Part shown: in pieces, positions 1-25,221 of the stretch
Layout of the letters: each line of letters starts with the position of its first letter
Numbering within the stretch: the stretch's first letter is position 1
NCBI GenBank assembly: GCA_963854835.1
Contig: OY978526.1
Coordinates: 74,496,418-74,560,417, forward strand
DNA length: 64,000 bases
Reading direction: 5' to 3'
From: Megamerina dolium
Taxonomy: Eukaryota > Arthropoda > Insecta > Diptera > Megamerinidae
Made by a program: the position numbers and the translations under genes
The notes under the pieces: model-generated
What the model saw: only the letters and a program-made list of their open reading frames with translations
Told to the model about the DNA's origin: nothing
Databases searched by the model: none

Positions 1-566
1 CATTTCGAAAAACAACACGCAAATCACGAAATTAAATAAACACGCGTTTACCTAATTGTTTAACAAGCAATGAAATAAATTATAATTAACCACTTCCATA
101 GTTATCGATTATGATTGCCATAATTACATTCATGGCAATTTGGGAATTGCTTGTACACATTTTCATATTAAATTTTGGTTTAATTTTTAAAATAACTAAT
201 TAATTTTTATTATTTCTGTTTTGTTGATGATCTGTTCTCGTTTTTTTTTTGCATATGCTATTAACATAGCAAGTATATAGTTATAATGATAATAGAGAGT
301 AGAGTATTTTATGTATTATGTATATGTGTATGTATGTATATTGACAATAATAAAGTCAAAAGTATTACTAACAAAAGACAAATGTAGAAAAAACAAATGT
401 ACAAACAAAAGTGATGTAAATAAATTCATGGATTACAATTCCAATAAATTTTGTTAAAGAAAAATAAAAAAAAAAAAATACAATAATAAAATATAAAAAC
501 ATGACGACGCGTGATAATAATCTATACGGCCTTTCTCTCACTCTCCATTTTACGTGCTCTCACGAT
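1..566 (-). other. Gfat 3' UTR and downstream flank
   Basis: AT-rich sequence following the Gfat stop codon. A minus-strand AATAAA lies at 211-206, about 355 bases past the stop, and is a plausible polyadenylation signal. The AATAAA overlapping the stop codon itself is unlikely to be used. I see no other gene. Confidence 0.5.
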
Positions 567-12568
<12,002 letters not shown>

Positions 12569-12575
<7 letters not shown>

Positions 12576-12635
12576 AATGCTGTCTCTTCAATAATTCACG
12601 TGCGGGTTATAAAAATGACTATGAGTATTTAATAG
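12569..12635 (-). CDS. Gfat1: Gfat exon with start codon (5' UTR plus MCG)
   Basis: The ATG is at 12575-12573 and is followed by TGTG and the donor GTGAGT, so only seven coding bases sit here. They encode Met, the catalytic Cys2, and the first base of Gly3. Upstream in the transcript a TTTCTTTTTGCAG acceptor ends at 12636, so this exon carries about 60 nt of 5' UTR and the gene must have at least one more non-coding exon to the right. Confidence 0.9.
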
Positions 12636-13242
12636 CTGCAAAAAGAAATAATTCAAAAATGGTTAGTAAATAAAATTAATTAAAATAAAATAATATATTT
12701 ACAATAAATTCTAATCCAATATAATTATTTGAATATTTTATAGATTTATTCACATGTAAAGATCTTGCAACTTCAGTTTGCCACATTCAGTAATCCATTA
12801 AAATAAATAAAATAATTTTTATCCACATACAAAAATCTAAATAGTTTATAGATGCATTAAAAACATTTTTATTGTTTTCAATAAATAATATGTCGCTGAA
12901 CAACTTGTCAAATTTTAAATTTGAATTTATTAGTAGAATTTGCTATAATTAGTTTAACCAAAAAAACTTAATAACGTGCATGTGTAACGCACATACGTGA
13001 TTTTTAGTACATACAAATTCTTGCTTTTTGTCGAAGTTGGTCAACAAGAAATTTAATACCTACTATATGGTGCTATCATATGCTTACAAAAATATTATGC
13101 GCATGCGTGTTTTGCATTGTAATTGTGCTTACGCATGTGAAATGTTCATGAGAATATACTAGTGTATATGAAAAATTAAAAATAACGGTATTAAATAATT
13201 TACATAGACTTGTGATAGCATTAAAACCGATTACCGATATTG

Positions 13243-13480
13243 ATCGTTACTTTAACCTATTAGATTACTTTTTCTATAGTAACGCTTTCTTTGACTTTAT
13301 AGTTCATTATTTGCAAAATCCGATGGATTAAATTATATAGTCAAGTACCACCAAGAAGATAATTATCGTTACTTTAACCCACTTGATTACTTTTTCTATA
13401 GTAACGCTTTCTTTGGCTTAATAGCTCATTATTCCCACAACCTAATGGATTAAATTATATGGTCAAGTACAACCAAGAAA
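13243..13480. repeat. Two-copy tandem duplication, ~122-bp unit
   Basis: 'atcgttactttaacc' through 'caagtacaaccaagaa' occurs twice, offset by 122 bases, with roughly 10 percent divergence by eye. Preceded by an ACCGATTACCGATA motif. Confidence 0.9.
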
Positions 13481-14149
13481 CCGAGTGCTTCGTAAATTTT
13501 TTAGCATTCGTCTAAAATTAGCCACTTTAGAGGAATTTCGAAGAAGCAATAATTTTGTATAAATAAATTTCATAGGAATCAACTCAAGTAAAGAGAGGAA
13601 CTTCAAACAAAGTCTCCGCGCAGTCAATAGAATGCTCCTATAAATATATAATTATACATAAAAGCAGTCTATGTAATAAAATTAAAATAAGACACTATTA
13701 TTATTATTTATATATTAGAAATTCTCTAAAGAAATAATTATCATTCAAATATTTTGTTCTCCATAACATCAATATGTATGTACAGTGAAGTGAAGAGGTA
13801 GGTATGATAAGAACCAGGGCACTCAGTTTAATAACCATTGTACCCAAATTCATGTACAGTACTTATTGGAGAACTTCGATTTTTCGTTACTTTCGTAAAG
13901 CCTAAGCCCCGTATAAATCCACTCCAGATGAGTTTATCTTCTGAGGATAAAGAATAAATACTATTTTTTTTATTCATACATTTATATTAACGATTTTATC
14001 TTATTATATGAAATGGTATATAATATTATCTTCATATCATCTTCATTACCCAGAAAGCCAACATTTTCCGAAAATTGCCTTCTTATTCATATTTGGTATC
14101 ATTGTGCCCATATTTTACATGAAAAAATCACAACAGGTATGTTTTCTTT

Positions 14150-14176
14150 CCTCTCTCTCTCTCTCTCTCTCTCTCT
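14150..14176. repeat. (CT)13 microsatellite
   Basis: Simple dinucleotide run. Confidence 0.95.
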
Positions 14177-14708
14177 TCGTAATTACTATTTGGGAGACTT
14201 AATTAATTGTCACTTCTATGACTTTTTTCATAAACCTTCATTTATTATATTCATTTATTAACGATATATAATTTGTGGACGAATATTTTGAAAAACACTA
14301 TAACAAAAACACTAATAGCAACAACAACAAACACAAAATAGGACTGTAAGATGGTTTTTATTTTAATGATTCCATTCCAAATGATGATTCCAAATACAGG
14401 AAACAGTATCATAACTAAATATATACATGAAATGTTGCATGAAATATCATATTTTTGTTCACATAGTCACATAAACTCGTGTCATAATTCAAAGCTAAAT
14501 AAATATACGATATATGTGAACAACCCCTTATAATTATGTTGGGTATTTGAATACGAAGTAAATAAAAATAAGAAAAAAGAGAAAAAAAGTCAGCTGATGA
14601 GTTGTATTGTCTTTAACTGTTTTTGTTTTGAAGTCAATAACAATAACAACAACAACAATAACGACTGTAAAATGTTATAAAATTATGACAATATAACACA
14701 ATAAGATA

Positions 14709-14942
14709 CTATGTGAATGCTCTAAATGCTCTGCTACATATACTCATATTATGTAACATGCATCGCAATGATTTACTTTGATTTGTCTGCAGTTCGTTAT
14801 TGTTCTTTTCAAGTAAATCAATGTTACTCGTTGAGCTGTAGATATTGCAGTACCGCATATGTCTTCTAATGTCTGATGAAATTTCAAAGAAAAATTTCGT
14901 TTGTATTCTTTCGATTTCTAGTTTTAAACACGAATTATTCAT
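14709..14942 (-). CDS. Hypothetical 77-residue open frame
   Basis: Starts MNNSCLKLEIERIQTK with context ATCAAAATG, a very good fit to the fly translation-start consensus. No recognisable domain, signal peptide or neighbouring coding exon. May be chance in AT-rich DNA. Confidence 0.15.
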   Translation of the reverse strand: MNNSCLKLEIERIQTKFFFEISSDIRRHMRYCNIYSSTSNIDLLEKNNNELQTNQSKSLRCMLHNMSICSRAFRAFT

Positions 14943-17199
14943 TTTGATACCGTACTTCTTATCACTACTACTTAAGTAGATTTATTAGTAAAATACAAAA
15001 AAAAAAATTTATGTGTGATTTGTTTTTTTTTTACCTTTTTTATATATATGTACGAATCATTTGGTTATACTTTACTTCAAGGAAAGGCACTTTCATCGAA
15101 ATTGAAAATATATTTCATCGTACAATATGTCTAGGACGAAACAAAAATTAAAAGGCATTTGCATCTTTGAATGATTTGTAATATGACCATTCAAAGTGAT
15201 AATTGTAAATGATCCTTGGCCTAAGCGTTAAGTGAAAATCCTCTGAATATATTAAATATTATAATTTTTTTTTTAAGTTACATTGAAGAACTAAATACTT
15301 TTGCTGTTCAAACTTCAAAATGCTCAGATGTTGTTTTCTTGGTTATATATTTTTTTTTTAAATTTAGATACATACATTCACATATATTTTATACAATAAT
15401 ATTAACTGTCTATCAACAAAGTGATGTAATAAAAATATTAACTATATCAGCCACTTCATTAATTAATTATAGCTTATCTCTTTGTTGGAATTACTTATCG
15501 ATATTAATTTCATTCATTTAAAATCATGCTCGTACTATTTAGTAATAATAAGCATTTTTTATAATTACTCTGAATTACTTTCAATGAATCATATTGTAGG
15601 TACTTTGATGTAGATATAATTCTTACAAGTGCTTGTATGCATATCATTCTTATCAAAATAAAAATACTTGAACTATGTATGCATACGTCAACAATTTCCG
15701 TACGTAATTAAATAGAAGCACATTATTAGCTTGAACAAAATCGAAAAAAAACAACAAACAGCAACAGCACAAAGTAATTTCCTCTCTTTTATTGTACTAG
15801 GTATTTGTTTACTTTACACATGCTGTTTGTTGTTTTGTTTGTTTTTTTTTTCGTATATTTGTTTTTATTTAGGAGGGGGATGTGAGAAACTTTACGCTTT
15901 TTTTTTTCAAAAAAGATCAAATTGATACGACCAAACATCAAGTTCAATGTTTTGCCAGAACTTGGTCATGTTGATAAAAATTGTAGTTATATGTGTATAT
16001 ATATGCTTATCAAATTTCTATACAAGAATATACATACTGAATATCAATTATTGTGATAAAAAGATGAATTTCATTTAATTAACAATGATGCAATACAATA
16101 AGACTATGTTATGTAGTGTCATATTAAGTAAGTCGAGTTGACATGACAATATGGAATTGTTGTTATGTACGAGTATCACATGACAATGTTTACAAATTAC
16201 AATATTTACTTTGAGAACTATACTACGATATTTACATAGAATATGATATTAAAATTAGGAACTTTATATAAAAATTGTAAAAATGTGATTTAATTAAAAG
16301 AATACAAGTACATATTTTTACATATAATGAAAATTATGTCCAATTCCATGGAAATTGAGGACAATGACACTTTTTATGGTAATTCTAGAAGTAGTTCAAA
16401 TGAATTTATGCATTATTTATATATTTTTTTCGCAAACGAGAATTTTTGGAATATCATTTTCGAATAAAATTACATGCATTTAGTAAGGAAGCCCTTTAGA
16501 ATGAAATAGAGAGATAGGAGATAAATATATTTAGAAACAATGTTGCGTAATCAAAATGAATGGAGGTCATGCATATTTTTAAACTCTATACGGGTACGCT
16601 GGGAGTGATGAGAATGAAATTTATAAAAACATCAATTTTTTTTATGAAGCCACTCTAATAGTGAAAGTTAGATTAAACATTTTGAAGATAATCAATTAAT
16701 AGAAGTCATGTATTAAGTTTCATAAATAAATGTTTACATGACAGTTTCGTATTTAATTACATCAACTGACGATAATAAAGAAGCTGGATAATTTTTGAAC
16801 GATATTTGGATGATTTTCGCACGATTGTCAATAAAACTTCCATTTCTTCAAAAATTGTGGAAATTTATTACGAAAAATATTTAGACGCCTCTTAAGGTCC
16901 AAATTGTTTGATTGAAGCTTGTAAATATCTAGGTTACTACACACCAAATCCAAGTGCAGGGGTATTCGTATTGGTCAGATGTTATCTTGTCTCTTGAAAT
17001 GAAACCCATAATTATAGAAAAGTTGATATATTCTTGATCAGTGTCGTCTTCAAAATCGATATAAATACAGGGTGTTTTTTTGGCAACTTTCTTTTGGCAA
17101 CACTGTTTTTGGCTTGCACATTATTGAATGTCATTATCAAAATTCATGCTCGGTTAAGTAAGGGCATCATGCACTTTCTTGTGTTCAGCAACGAAGCTC

Positions 17200-18060
17200 A
17201 TTTCTGGTTGAATGTTATAATCTCCAAAGAAATAACTTCATCACGCCCACTATTTAATATAGCTCCAATATGGAATTTATTTAAATTTCAAATCGCCATA
17301 ATTTATTTTAGAGTAAATCTGATGTAAACATGTTATCGTCGTACTAACCTCGAAAATGATTTAATATTTATTCTAATCCGTTATAATTTAATTAATAGTT
17401 CATATAACCAAATTTACAGTGTAGTTTATTAATATAGTAGTAGGTAGTAATATCGTGTGTGAGTAATGGTCGCGAGCAACGTCGACTACTTAACGCAGCT
17501 CCCATACAAAGCAGCACAGAAATTTCTCAAACTTAATATAACATTAGATATAACCATCTGTGGCATGTAGATCAATATTGCAATAGTCTTGCAAGAAATG
17601 ATTGTGCCATGACCACTAATTCATGTATCTACTATACAAAGTCATGTACATTTGCAAAACTTTAAATTGCCATTTGTTATTTAATGTTCCATTTAACCCT
17701 TGTTCACCCTTATTAACCCGAATATCCTAAGAAATAACTTCACCACGCCCACTATATATATATATGGCTCCAAGGTAGCGGAATTTATTTAAATTTCAAA
17801 ACGCAATAATTTATTTAATAGTTCAGCCGATGAAAACGTGTTATATGGATAGATCAATATTGTGATAATCTCAAGAAATGTCCGATCTACGTTTATGATT
17901 TCATGTAGCTCCCATATAAGGTAACAGAAATGAAAGAAAAATTTAAACAGCCGTAACATACGTAATATCTGACCTAGGACAACCATATTTAACATGAATA
18001 TTTATATTACAAAACAAATTGGTTTTGCAAAGAACTGGGCATGCCATGCCTACTATTTAA
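17200..18060 (-). repeat. Degraded copies of the GTGGGCGTGG / TATGGGAGC repeat family
   Basis: Inverse-orientation words 'cacgcccactatttaata', 'agctccaatatggaattta' (near 17240) and 'accacgcccactatatata' (near 17740), plus 'tagctcccatataaggt' (17907). These match the family at 42.7-44.3 kb in reverse complement. No coding sequence seen. Confidence 0.55.
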
Positions 18061-18560
18061 TCATACTATTATACTATCATCATAATTGGTAAATTCATAG
18101 ATATTTTAATGATTATTTTTCGCTTTTGTTATTAATTAATGACAATTATATAAGTATATTTATTGCCATATAATTAATATTTGTTGAAAATATCACAAGT
18201 CAAACCAAAGGGGAATTCTTCTTTAAATCGCTTACAAATACATAACACCTTCATACTCATGTGTGTGTGTGTATTGTTTTGTTGTTGGTGTTATTTTAAG
18301 TTGCTTTCATATTGCATTTATATATATAAGTACAGACATGTATGTAAATATTTGCATTGTATATGTTCATGTATGTATGTATGTATTTATTTTTCAACTC
18401 AATCGTTTTTGTAGTTGTTTATTTATTTTAAATACCGCCTGCAACTTGTTGATAGTACTTAAAGCTTTTAGCAATAATTTTGAAAAATGTTCATTAAAAT
18501 GTTTATATGTAAATTTCTCGGGATATTGTTGCATTATTTTAAAATATATATAGGGTGAAA

Positions 18561-18610
18561 AAGAGAGAGAGATAGAGAGGAAGAGTGATAGAGAGAGAGA
18601 GAGAGAAAGA
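18561..18610. repeat. Imperfect (GA)n tract
   Basis: GA-rich run, interrupted by ATA and AAG. Could also bind GAGA factor, but no gene start is evident beside it. Confidence 0.85.
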
Positions 18611-19378
18611 TAGAATGACAATTTTTTTTCCAATCTCTATCATATGTCATATATCGAGTCAGTGCACTCAAATGGGATCATGGTAGATATTATAGCAAAC
18701 AAACACAAAGCCAATTAAATATATTTCACTAATTCACAAATACACAAACACACACACAACTGCTGAAATAATCATGACCATGTACACATGCGCTCTGATT
18801 TATGTACGTTTGTAAGTATTTGACACTCTATCTGTTGTTGTTGTTGTTCAAATTGCTATTGTCTCATTTGCCGAATTAAGTCAATACATATGTTGATGAT
18901 GTTGATTAGATAATTTAAAACGCTTTCACGCGCTTGATCTTAATTTCAACAACTATTTTATTTGATTTTGTTAAAATTTAAACACAAATTTTTATGTGTA
19001 AATTTCATTATATTGTATTTTATGGCATTTTGGATTTTTCAATATTTATTTTTTATTTTTCTTGTATTAACTATATGAGCAAAGCAATGAATAATAAACA
19101 CCAATATACATTTGTAAGTTTTTGGCTATTATTTACACACCTTTATATATTAGATGTGTTGCAATCACCTTCACCAAATCAAGTTAAACCGTACACACGT
19201 TATACTATATATCGTACTTTTAGATTTTCGTTCAAAATCTGTGTAGATCGTTATACAAAAAAAATTCATATAAATATTTTCTTTTTTATCCACGCGTTCA
19301 AATTATACATATGTTGGTACTCGTACTCGTATATCGTATGTACTTATAACCACAACTCCACAACAGTTCACTTCACAC

Positions 19379-19426
19379 TGAGCTCTAATCAGAAAAGTAT
19401 CGCGCATAAAATGCTTCATTTTTATA
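19379..19426 (-). promoter_or_regulatory. Candidate minus-strand core promoter (TATAAAA plus TCAGTG)
   Basis: On the minus strand TATAAAA lies at 19426-19420 and an initiator-like TCAGTG at 19381-19376, followed by a GTGAAGTGAAC-type leader. The TATA to initiator spacing of about 47 is longer than the ideal 30, so the start may instead lie near 19395. Upstream are runs of CAACAACAAC and CTGACTGACTGA. Orientation would suit an alternative Gfat first exon. Weak evidence. Confidence 0.25.
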
Positions 19427-19785
19427 GCAACGTGCAAACGGGCAAGATCGTGTTTGTATTTGTTGTTGCTCTTGTTATTGTTATTGTATATTTCTTTTAA
19501 TTTTCTGTTGTTTTTTTTTATTTTATTTTAATTTTTTTTGTTTCTTTTTTTTGTTATTTGTTAATTACTTGTACGAAAGTGTAGGTAATAAGTATTCTCG
19601 TTGTTGTTGTTGTTGGCGTTGTAGTTGTTATCGTATTCAGTCAGTCAGTCAGTCAGTCGTCTTTGTCAGTCGTTGATGGCAGATCTTTTACGAAGAAAAC
19701 ATATAGCACAAAGCACACCATCTCGCAATAAGCCAAGGCAAAAAAAAAATATTGTAAAAGAAATCAACTCACTCGTTAGCATTTT

Positions 19786-20260
19786 TGTATGTTATTCAGG
19801 TGAAACGGTTATCGGTTATCGATAATATTTTAATAATAGAGTTTTTTAAATACGAATAGAAGATCACTGGAATTTTTATTTGCCGAAGAAATATTTTAGA
19901 AGATATCTTTCGAAATTTCTTAACGAACTTGTGGGATTTTTTTAAAAATCATTTCCTCTATCTCAGAGTGGGCCTGGGATGATTTTTGAATCTGCACAAA
20001 AAGATTGTGTGGGAGGTATGTAAATAGAGGTATAATTACGGAATTTGTGTATGTTTTTCAGATGAAGCGGTTATCGGTTATCGATAATATTTTAATAATA
20101 GAGTTTTATAAATACGAATAGAAGACCACTGGAGTTTTTAGAATCACTGGATATTTTAGAAGATATCCTTCGAAATTTCCTAATGAACTTGTGGGATTTT
20201 TTTTTAAAATAATTTGGGTGGTATGTAAATAGAGGTCTAGTTACGGCTATTATTTGTAAA
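19786..20260. repeat. Two-copy tandem duplication, ~262-bp unit
   Basis: 'cggttatcggttatcgataa', the following ~130 bases and 'ggtatgtaaatagaggt' occur twice at an offset of 262. Both copies carry the GGTTATCGGTTATCGATAA word also seen, degraded, near 13.23, 37.18, 37.48, 39.56 and 55.86 kb. Confidence 0.88.
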
Positions 20261-20560
20261 TTAAAAGGAGAATATAGCGACATAAATGTGTGAGTCAAAG
20301 CATCAAACTTTGTATGGGAGGTATATGACATAGTGGGCGTGGTGATACTCTCTTTTTTGGAGTGCTAAAATATTAATCTGGAAACCGAAAATAGTGCTCA
20401 TACACAGACTTTCAAATGGAATATAATGACAATTGTAAAAATTTTGTAGTTTGGATTTGTGGGTGTGGCTCTCCCATTGCTTACACATTACTTCAGAACT
20501 AAAAACTAGACTTATGTAGCAAATATGACTGTCATATATTAATTTTTAAGGAGTATATAA
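20261..20560 (+). repeat. Fragment of the GTGGGCGTGG repeat family
   Basis: 'tttgtatgggaggtatatga' followed by 'tagtgggcgtggtgatactc' and 'gtgggtgtggctctcccat' match the repeat units at 42.7-44.3 kb. No gene. Confidence 0.55.
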
Positions 20561-21021
20561 TGATATAAAAGAGTTATTAGCTATAAGTAACCGGTTACTC
20601 GTTAATAAATCGCTAACTACTTTGATTACTTTATCATGATTACCTTTATTATTTTGATTTTATAATAACAATAGCTGATTTATATACTTTTATTGATACA
20701 ATCAACATTTCTATTACTACTACATAAGTAGTACTCAAGTACCAATTACTCATTATTAATAATAATAAAAAATTAACAAGTTTTAATTACATTATAATGC
20801 ATTAATTTCGATACTCATACATAGTAAATATAACAACCTTTCGCACCTATGTTACAGTGGTTGCAGTAAACACAAAGAACAAAAAAAGGTAAAAATAAAA
20901 CAAAAATATTAAGAAAGAAATAACACAACACTACTCAGCATACAAAAGATAAAGACACTTTGGTTGTCACCTTTCGTATTGCACATACTCGTATATATAG
21001 GTACCATTATTTTAAAGTTTA

Positions 21022-21112
21022 TAGGTTGGTCGGTTGGATGGTTAGTTGGTTGCTCGCTTGGTTGAGCGGTTTGTTCGTTCGCTTGCTTGCTTGTTTGCTT
21101 GATTGCTTGATC
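21022..21112. repeat. Degenerate GGTT/GCTT tetranucleotide tract
   Basis: Runs of ggttggtcggttgg, then gcttgcttgcttgtttgctt. Low-complexity; the open frame across it (LLAWLSGLFVRLLACLL) is an artefact of the repeat. Confidence 0.85.
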
Positions 21113-22179
21113 AGTTACTTTACCGGCTTGCTACGTTGGCAAGCAAACAATGATATGTATGAATATCAATACGAGTGTGTACATATGTAGATACTCGTAT
21201 GCTTTTTGGTCTTGCTTGTCAGGTTTTTCGATTTATATCTTGTTGTTGTTGTTGTTATTCAATGCATATGTCTGTTTATTTGTCGTAGAATACGCAAGTC
21301 GCAAACACTAAGCTTCCTACTTGTTGTAGGTTCAGGTTTGATTGCAAAAGGCGCCACACCACATACGTTGCTTTAATAAAGCACAAAAAAAGGCAATAAA
21401 ATGGTAACAAAAAACAATATTTATTTTTAAATCTCAAAACTGTGAATAACGGATATTTGTAATTAGTTAAATATTTCTTTTTATAAAAATCTAAATAAAT
21501 ATAAGAATCACTAACCAATTTGGCAAATCAGTTTTTTTTTTGCTCTTCCATTTTTCCATAATCCATCCTTACATGGTAATACAACTTCTTTGCGAACTTG
21601 TTTCAATATGAATTCTCTAATTGATTTAAGTAAACTGGTTTAAATTGAAAATAACCTATAACATTTCATATACGAGTATCGTATTGGGTACCATGTCGAT
21701 ACGAGTACATTCACTGACGTACAATAAAAACTCGAAAATGTGTGCAACTTTTGAGCTGAGTAACTACTGAAAATAAGAAACATAAAAATTCGAAAATGTT
21801 ATTTGGATTTAATTTCTATTTCAATTTAAATTTTAGAAATAATTTAAAAGCTATTTAGTAAAATAATTCGATATTCATAAAGGCGCAGTTCAACGTGAGT
21901 GGATCTCCAGACGACTTCTTTTTTTATGTATTGGGTTACATATTGTTTTAGGAAAGTAATGTGAAATTATCAACCATTTTCCATATATTGGCCTTTACAT
22001 GATGATGAAAACAAATTTAAGGTGCTGATATCGGGTACATTGGAATCAGATAATTTTTGTCCATTCGTCTACCTTTTAGGAATAATATGTATGTAGATCT
22101 CTAATTGTGTAAATTTTTTGTGACCGCACGACTAAAATACGATGTAGCGATGTTTTACTGTTAATATTGATATGCACCC

Positions 22180-23760
22180 ATATAACATTGATATACCCAT
22201 TAAGGTGGGTGTATAAAAACAGGTTCAACGGAAGACCGTATTTCTGGAGCACTTCCAGGATAGGAATAAAAAATTAATTCCAGATTTGAATCCGCACCCT
22301 TATTTAGTTCTTGCAGGGGTTATGAAAACATTAATTCTATGGAGGAACTTCCGTAAGAGCGATATATAGAGAGTAAGTATGTTAGGAGGAAATGTTGCCG
22401 AGAAAAAATGATAATGAGCTATTTATACGATTTGTCTGTATCTATAGGGTTATTTGTCGACTCTCAGATATGTTTATGTCCATTTTGTAGGGAAACTTTT
22501 TAAGGGGATCAGAGACATGGTAAGAATAGGGATCAGTCATCAATATCTCCGCTCTAAAGGTGACTCTTGAGCAGCTATGAAGTAATTTGTAAATTTTCAT
22601 GTATTTTTTGCCGCAGTTCAGTGGTTAGTGCGTTGGCCTTCTGATCTGTAGGTCGTGGGGTAAATCCCCGGCTGAAGCATAACGAATATAAAATCGAAAA
22701 GATTTTTCTTTCGAACGGCACCCACAAGCAATTACCAATTTTTTCGACAGTAACAATTTGACATGGAAAAGCTTATAAAAGAACTGTGACAAAGCTTAGA
22801 AAAAGTGATGTCACAAGGGTTCTGCCATTCGGAACTGGCTAAAATAAGTTGGTCTATTCTAATGTTTTCCAAAATTTAACACTCTCAACAGTACTAGAAG
22901 AGACGATGGACCAAAGAGTCTATCTGGGCTTATAAGTGTAACCTATATATTTTTTTTATTACTCCACGACGTGAAAAATTGTTGGAGAGAAAAATGAATA
23001 GGAATCGGTCATACATTTCACTGCATTATGTGCGATTCCCATGTAACAATGGGGTTATTTATCAATTTTTAGCAGTTTTTGTCGTCATTTTGGGAGAAAA
23101 TATTAAGGAGGAAAAATTGAAGTGGTTGGCCACACATTTCATTGGTTTAGATATAATTACTGAGCACCTTTGGAAATATTTCACATGTTTTTGCACTAGA
23201 GCTCCTCAGAAAATTATTGGAGAGCAAAAATGAATACGCGTCATACATTTCACTGCCGTAGGCGCGCTTCCTTTGTAGCGATAGCGCTATTTGTGGATTT
23301 TCGATTGCTTTTGTGTTCATTTTGCATGAGTGCTCACTTTTGGGATGGAAGTAGTAAGGTAGTAAGTGTGTTTTAATGAAAATTATTAGAGAATAAAATT
23401 TATTAGGGGTCGTACATAGATTACCCTACTCTAGGACCGATACCAAGGCACCTATGAGGCTATTGGCCGATTTTTAGTTGTTTTTACATTTTTATTTATA
23501 TGGGAGACGTCTAAAGTGATAAAGATAGGTAGTAAAAATGTTTAAAAAATTGTTGAAGAGCAACAATTAATATAGAACGTTAATATATGTCGCCGTTCTA
23601 AAAGTAACTCCTTCGAAGCTATGAGGTAATTTGTTGAGTTTCATATGTTTTACGTTTATTTTGTATAAGATCCCTCCTAAGGGGTGCAGATAGGTTGTAA
23701 GTACGTTCAGAGAAAATGCTCTAAAGGCTTGAATTGATCGTAATTTAACCCACCTTATTA
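22180..23760 (+). repeat. Degenerate ~170-bp tandem-repeat array
   Basis: The landmark 'aaattgttggagagaaaaat' and its variants recur near 22977, 23212, 23386, 23547 and 23719, spaced about 235, 174, 161 and 172. Each unit also has 'ggtcatacatttcactgc', an 'agctatgaggtaatttgt' segment, 'gatttttagttgttttt', 'cattttgtatgggag' and 'aggtagtaagtatgtt'. A SINE at 22610-22955 interrupts the array. No coding capacity. Confidence 0.75.
22610..22955 (+). mobile_element. tRNA-derived SINE, copy 1 (diverged)
   Basis: Head 'gccgcagttcagtggttag' with a mutated B box ('ggtcgtggggtaaatccc'), then the shared body 'gatttttctttcgaacggc', 'gacaaagcttagaaaaagtg' and 'ggaactggctaaaataagt', ending in a T-rich tail. 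The most diverged of the full-length copies; it sits inside the 170-bp array. Confidence 0.85.
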
Positions 23761-24915
23761 TACATATCGTGCATTTAGATTTCTTTGTGATTAACTTGGC
23801 TAATTGTTTTGACGTTGGCGTTTGCTTTTGTTACTTAAATTTATGCTCATTCGTTTACATTAAATACTTGATATTATGGAGAATGTACATTCGTTTACCT
23901 TTCAATATTAATATTTGATTCTTTCATAGATATTAAATATATATTTTTTTCACTTTTTGTTATGCAAATCTTATTTGTGTAAGATATTTTGCTTTTTTTG
24001 CAATTATATAAGCACAATATTAATACTAAATAATATCCAAAGTCAATATGAAAATATTTCTGAAGTATTATTGTGCTTTTTTTTTAAATTTATTTTTAAA
24101 AGAGCTGAAAAAGTATTAATTATACAACTTTAGATCAGTAAATATCAAGAAATAGTTGCACAGATTCCTTAAGGAAAGTAAGTTATTACTTCTTTATATT
24201 TATCCTTGAAGATAAAAATTCGTCATGCAAAAGCTTATGCAATAGCTCTGTGACAAGGAGCCGACCAAATGGGACCATATGGGAGAGGTTGCTTTACCAG
24301 GTTTTTCAGACTTTAGAATCAGAAATTTCATCTTAAGTAGACAAAATTAAGAATTTTTAATTAAATATTATATTCTTAAACATTTTTTGTGATGTAGTGT
24401 ACACAAAAAAATATTACAATATAATAAATCGGATAATGAAGCTCAACAAAAGCAAACTCAATCAATTTATGGAACTTGTTTTTGAATGTTTGTTTCGGAC
24501 AGCCATATAAATACAAAATATACATTTCTACATATATTTATACATAATCTTACATATATACATATGTAAATATGACTTAATTTCGAATCATATGTACATA
24601 CATAAATTTCACACAACATGTTTATCTGATTATTACGTAGTCTTACATACAACATGCTACATACAACAAATGAGTCTACTTACATTGTATCATTTCATTT
24701 TATATTCAGAAGAAATTATAAATTTACATTTAATATGCAAAATAGTATGCAGTATGACCTTGGGTCTGTTCAAAAACATGATATGAATGGATAAAGAAAC
24801 AAAAAATAAAAACTGGAAGATTTCAAATATACGACTATCTTATCACGTCGAATTATACTACGGCAACAATTTTTAGTTAATACATAGCAATATTATCGTT
24901 AATATTGTACATATA

Positions 24916-25070
24916 CAGTGAGAGACAAAAGTCTACATACGGCGACCATTTCGGCTATCTGACATGTCCAAAAGCATAATGAAAAGAAGTAATGATGCAA
25001 TTTTGTTTTAAATATGTTTTTATCATTACCATAAAACGAAAAAAATTCAATGACAAAAGTCTACATACGG
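24916..25070. repeat. Left terminal inverted repeat of second Tc1-like element
   Basis: Outer site at about 24922-24944 and inner site at about 25042-25063, matching the right end in reverse complement. Confidence 0.88.
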
Positions 25071-25221
25071 CGCGCATTCCACGCTTCTTTTTTGTTGTGT
25101 GTTGCGGCGCAATAACGGGAAAGTACCGCTAGTTACATTTTGCTGTTTTGCTTGGTAATAGACATACTTGGATTGCATTTAGTTGTATTTTGGCTGTTTC
25201 CAGAAGTTCGTGGTTGTGACA

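Larger units (their letters stand above)
12636..16900. other. AT-rich region upstream of Gfat start exon, probably 5' UTR intron
   Basis: Begins with the acceptor of the start exon. Contains a tandem duplication (13.24-13.48 kb), a CT tract, and short minus-strand open frames that I do not recognise. No convincing exon. Confidence 0.6.

Noticed and set aside
18994..19500. 168-residue plus-strand open frame, Phe/Tyr/Ile-rich
   Set aside because: Composition is what AT-rich DNA gives, there is no domain, and it lies across simple repeats and the candidate minus-strand promoter.
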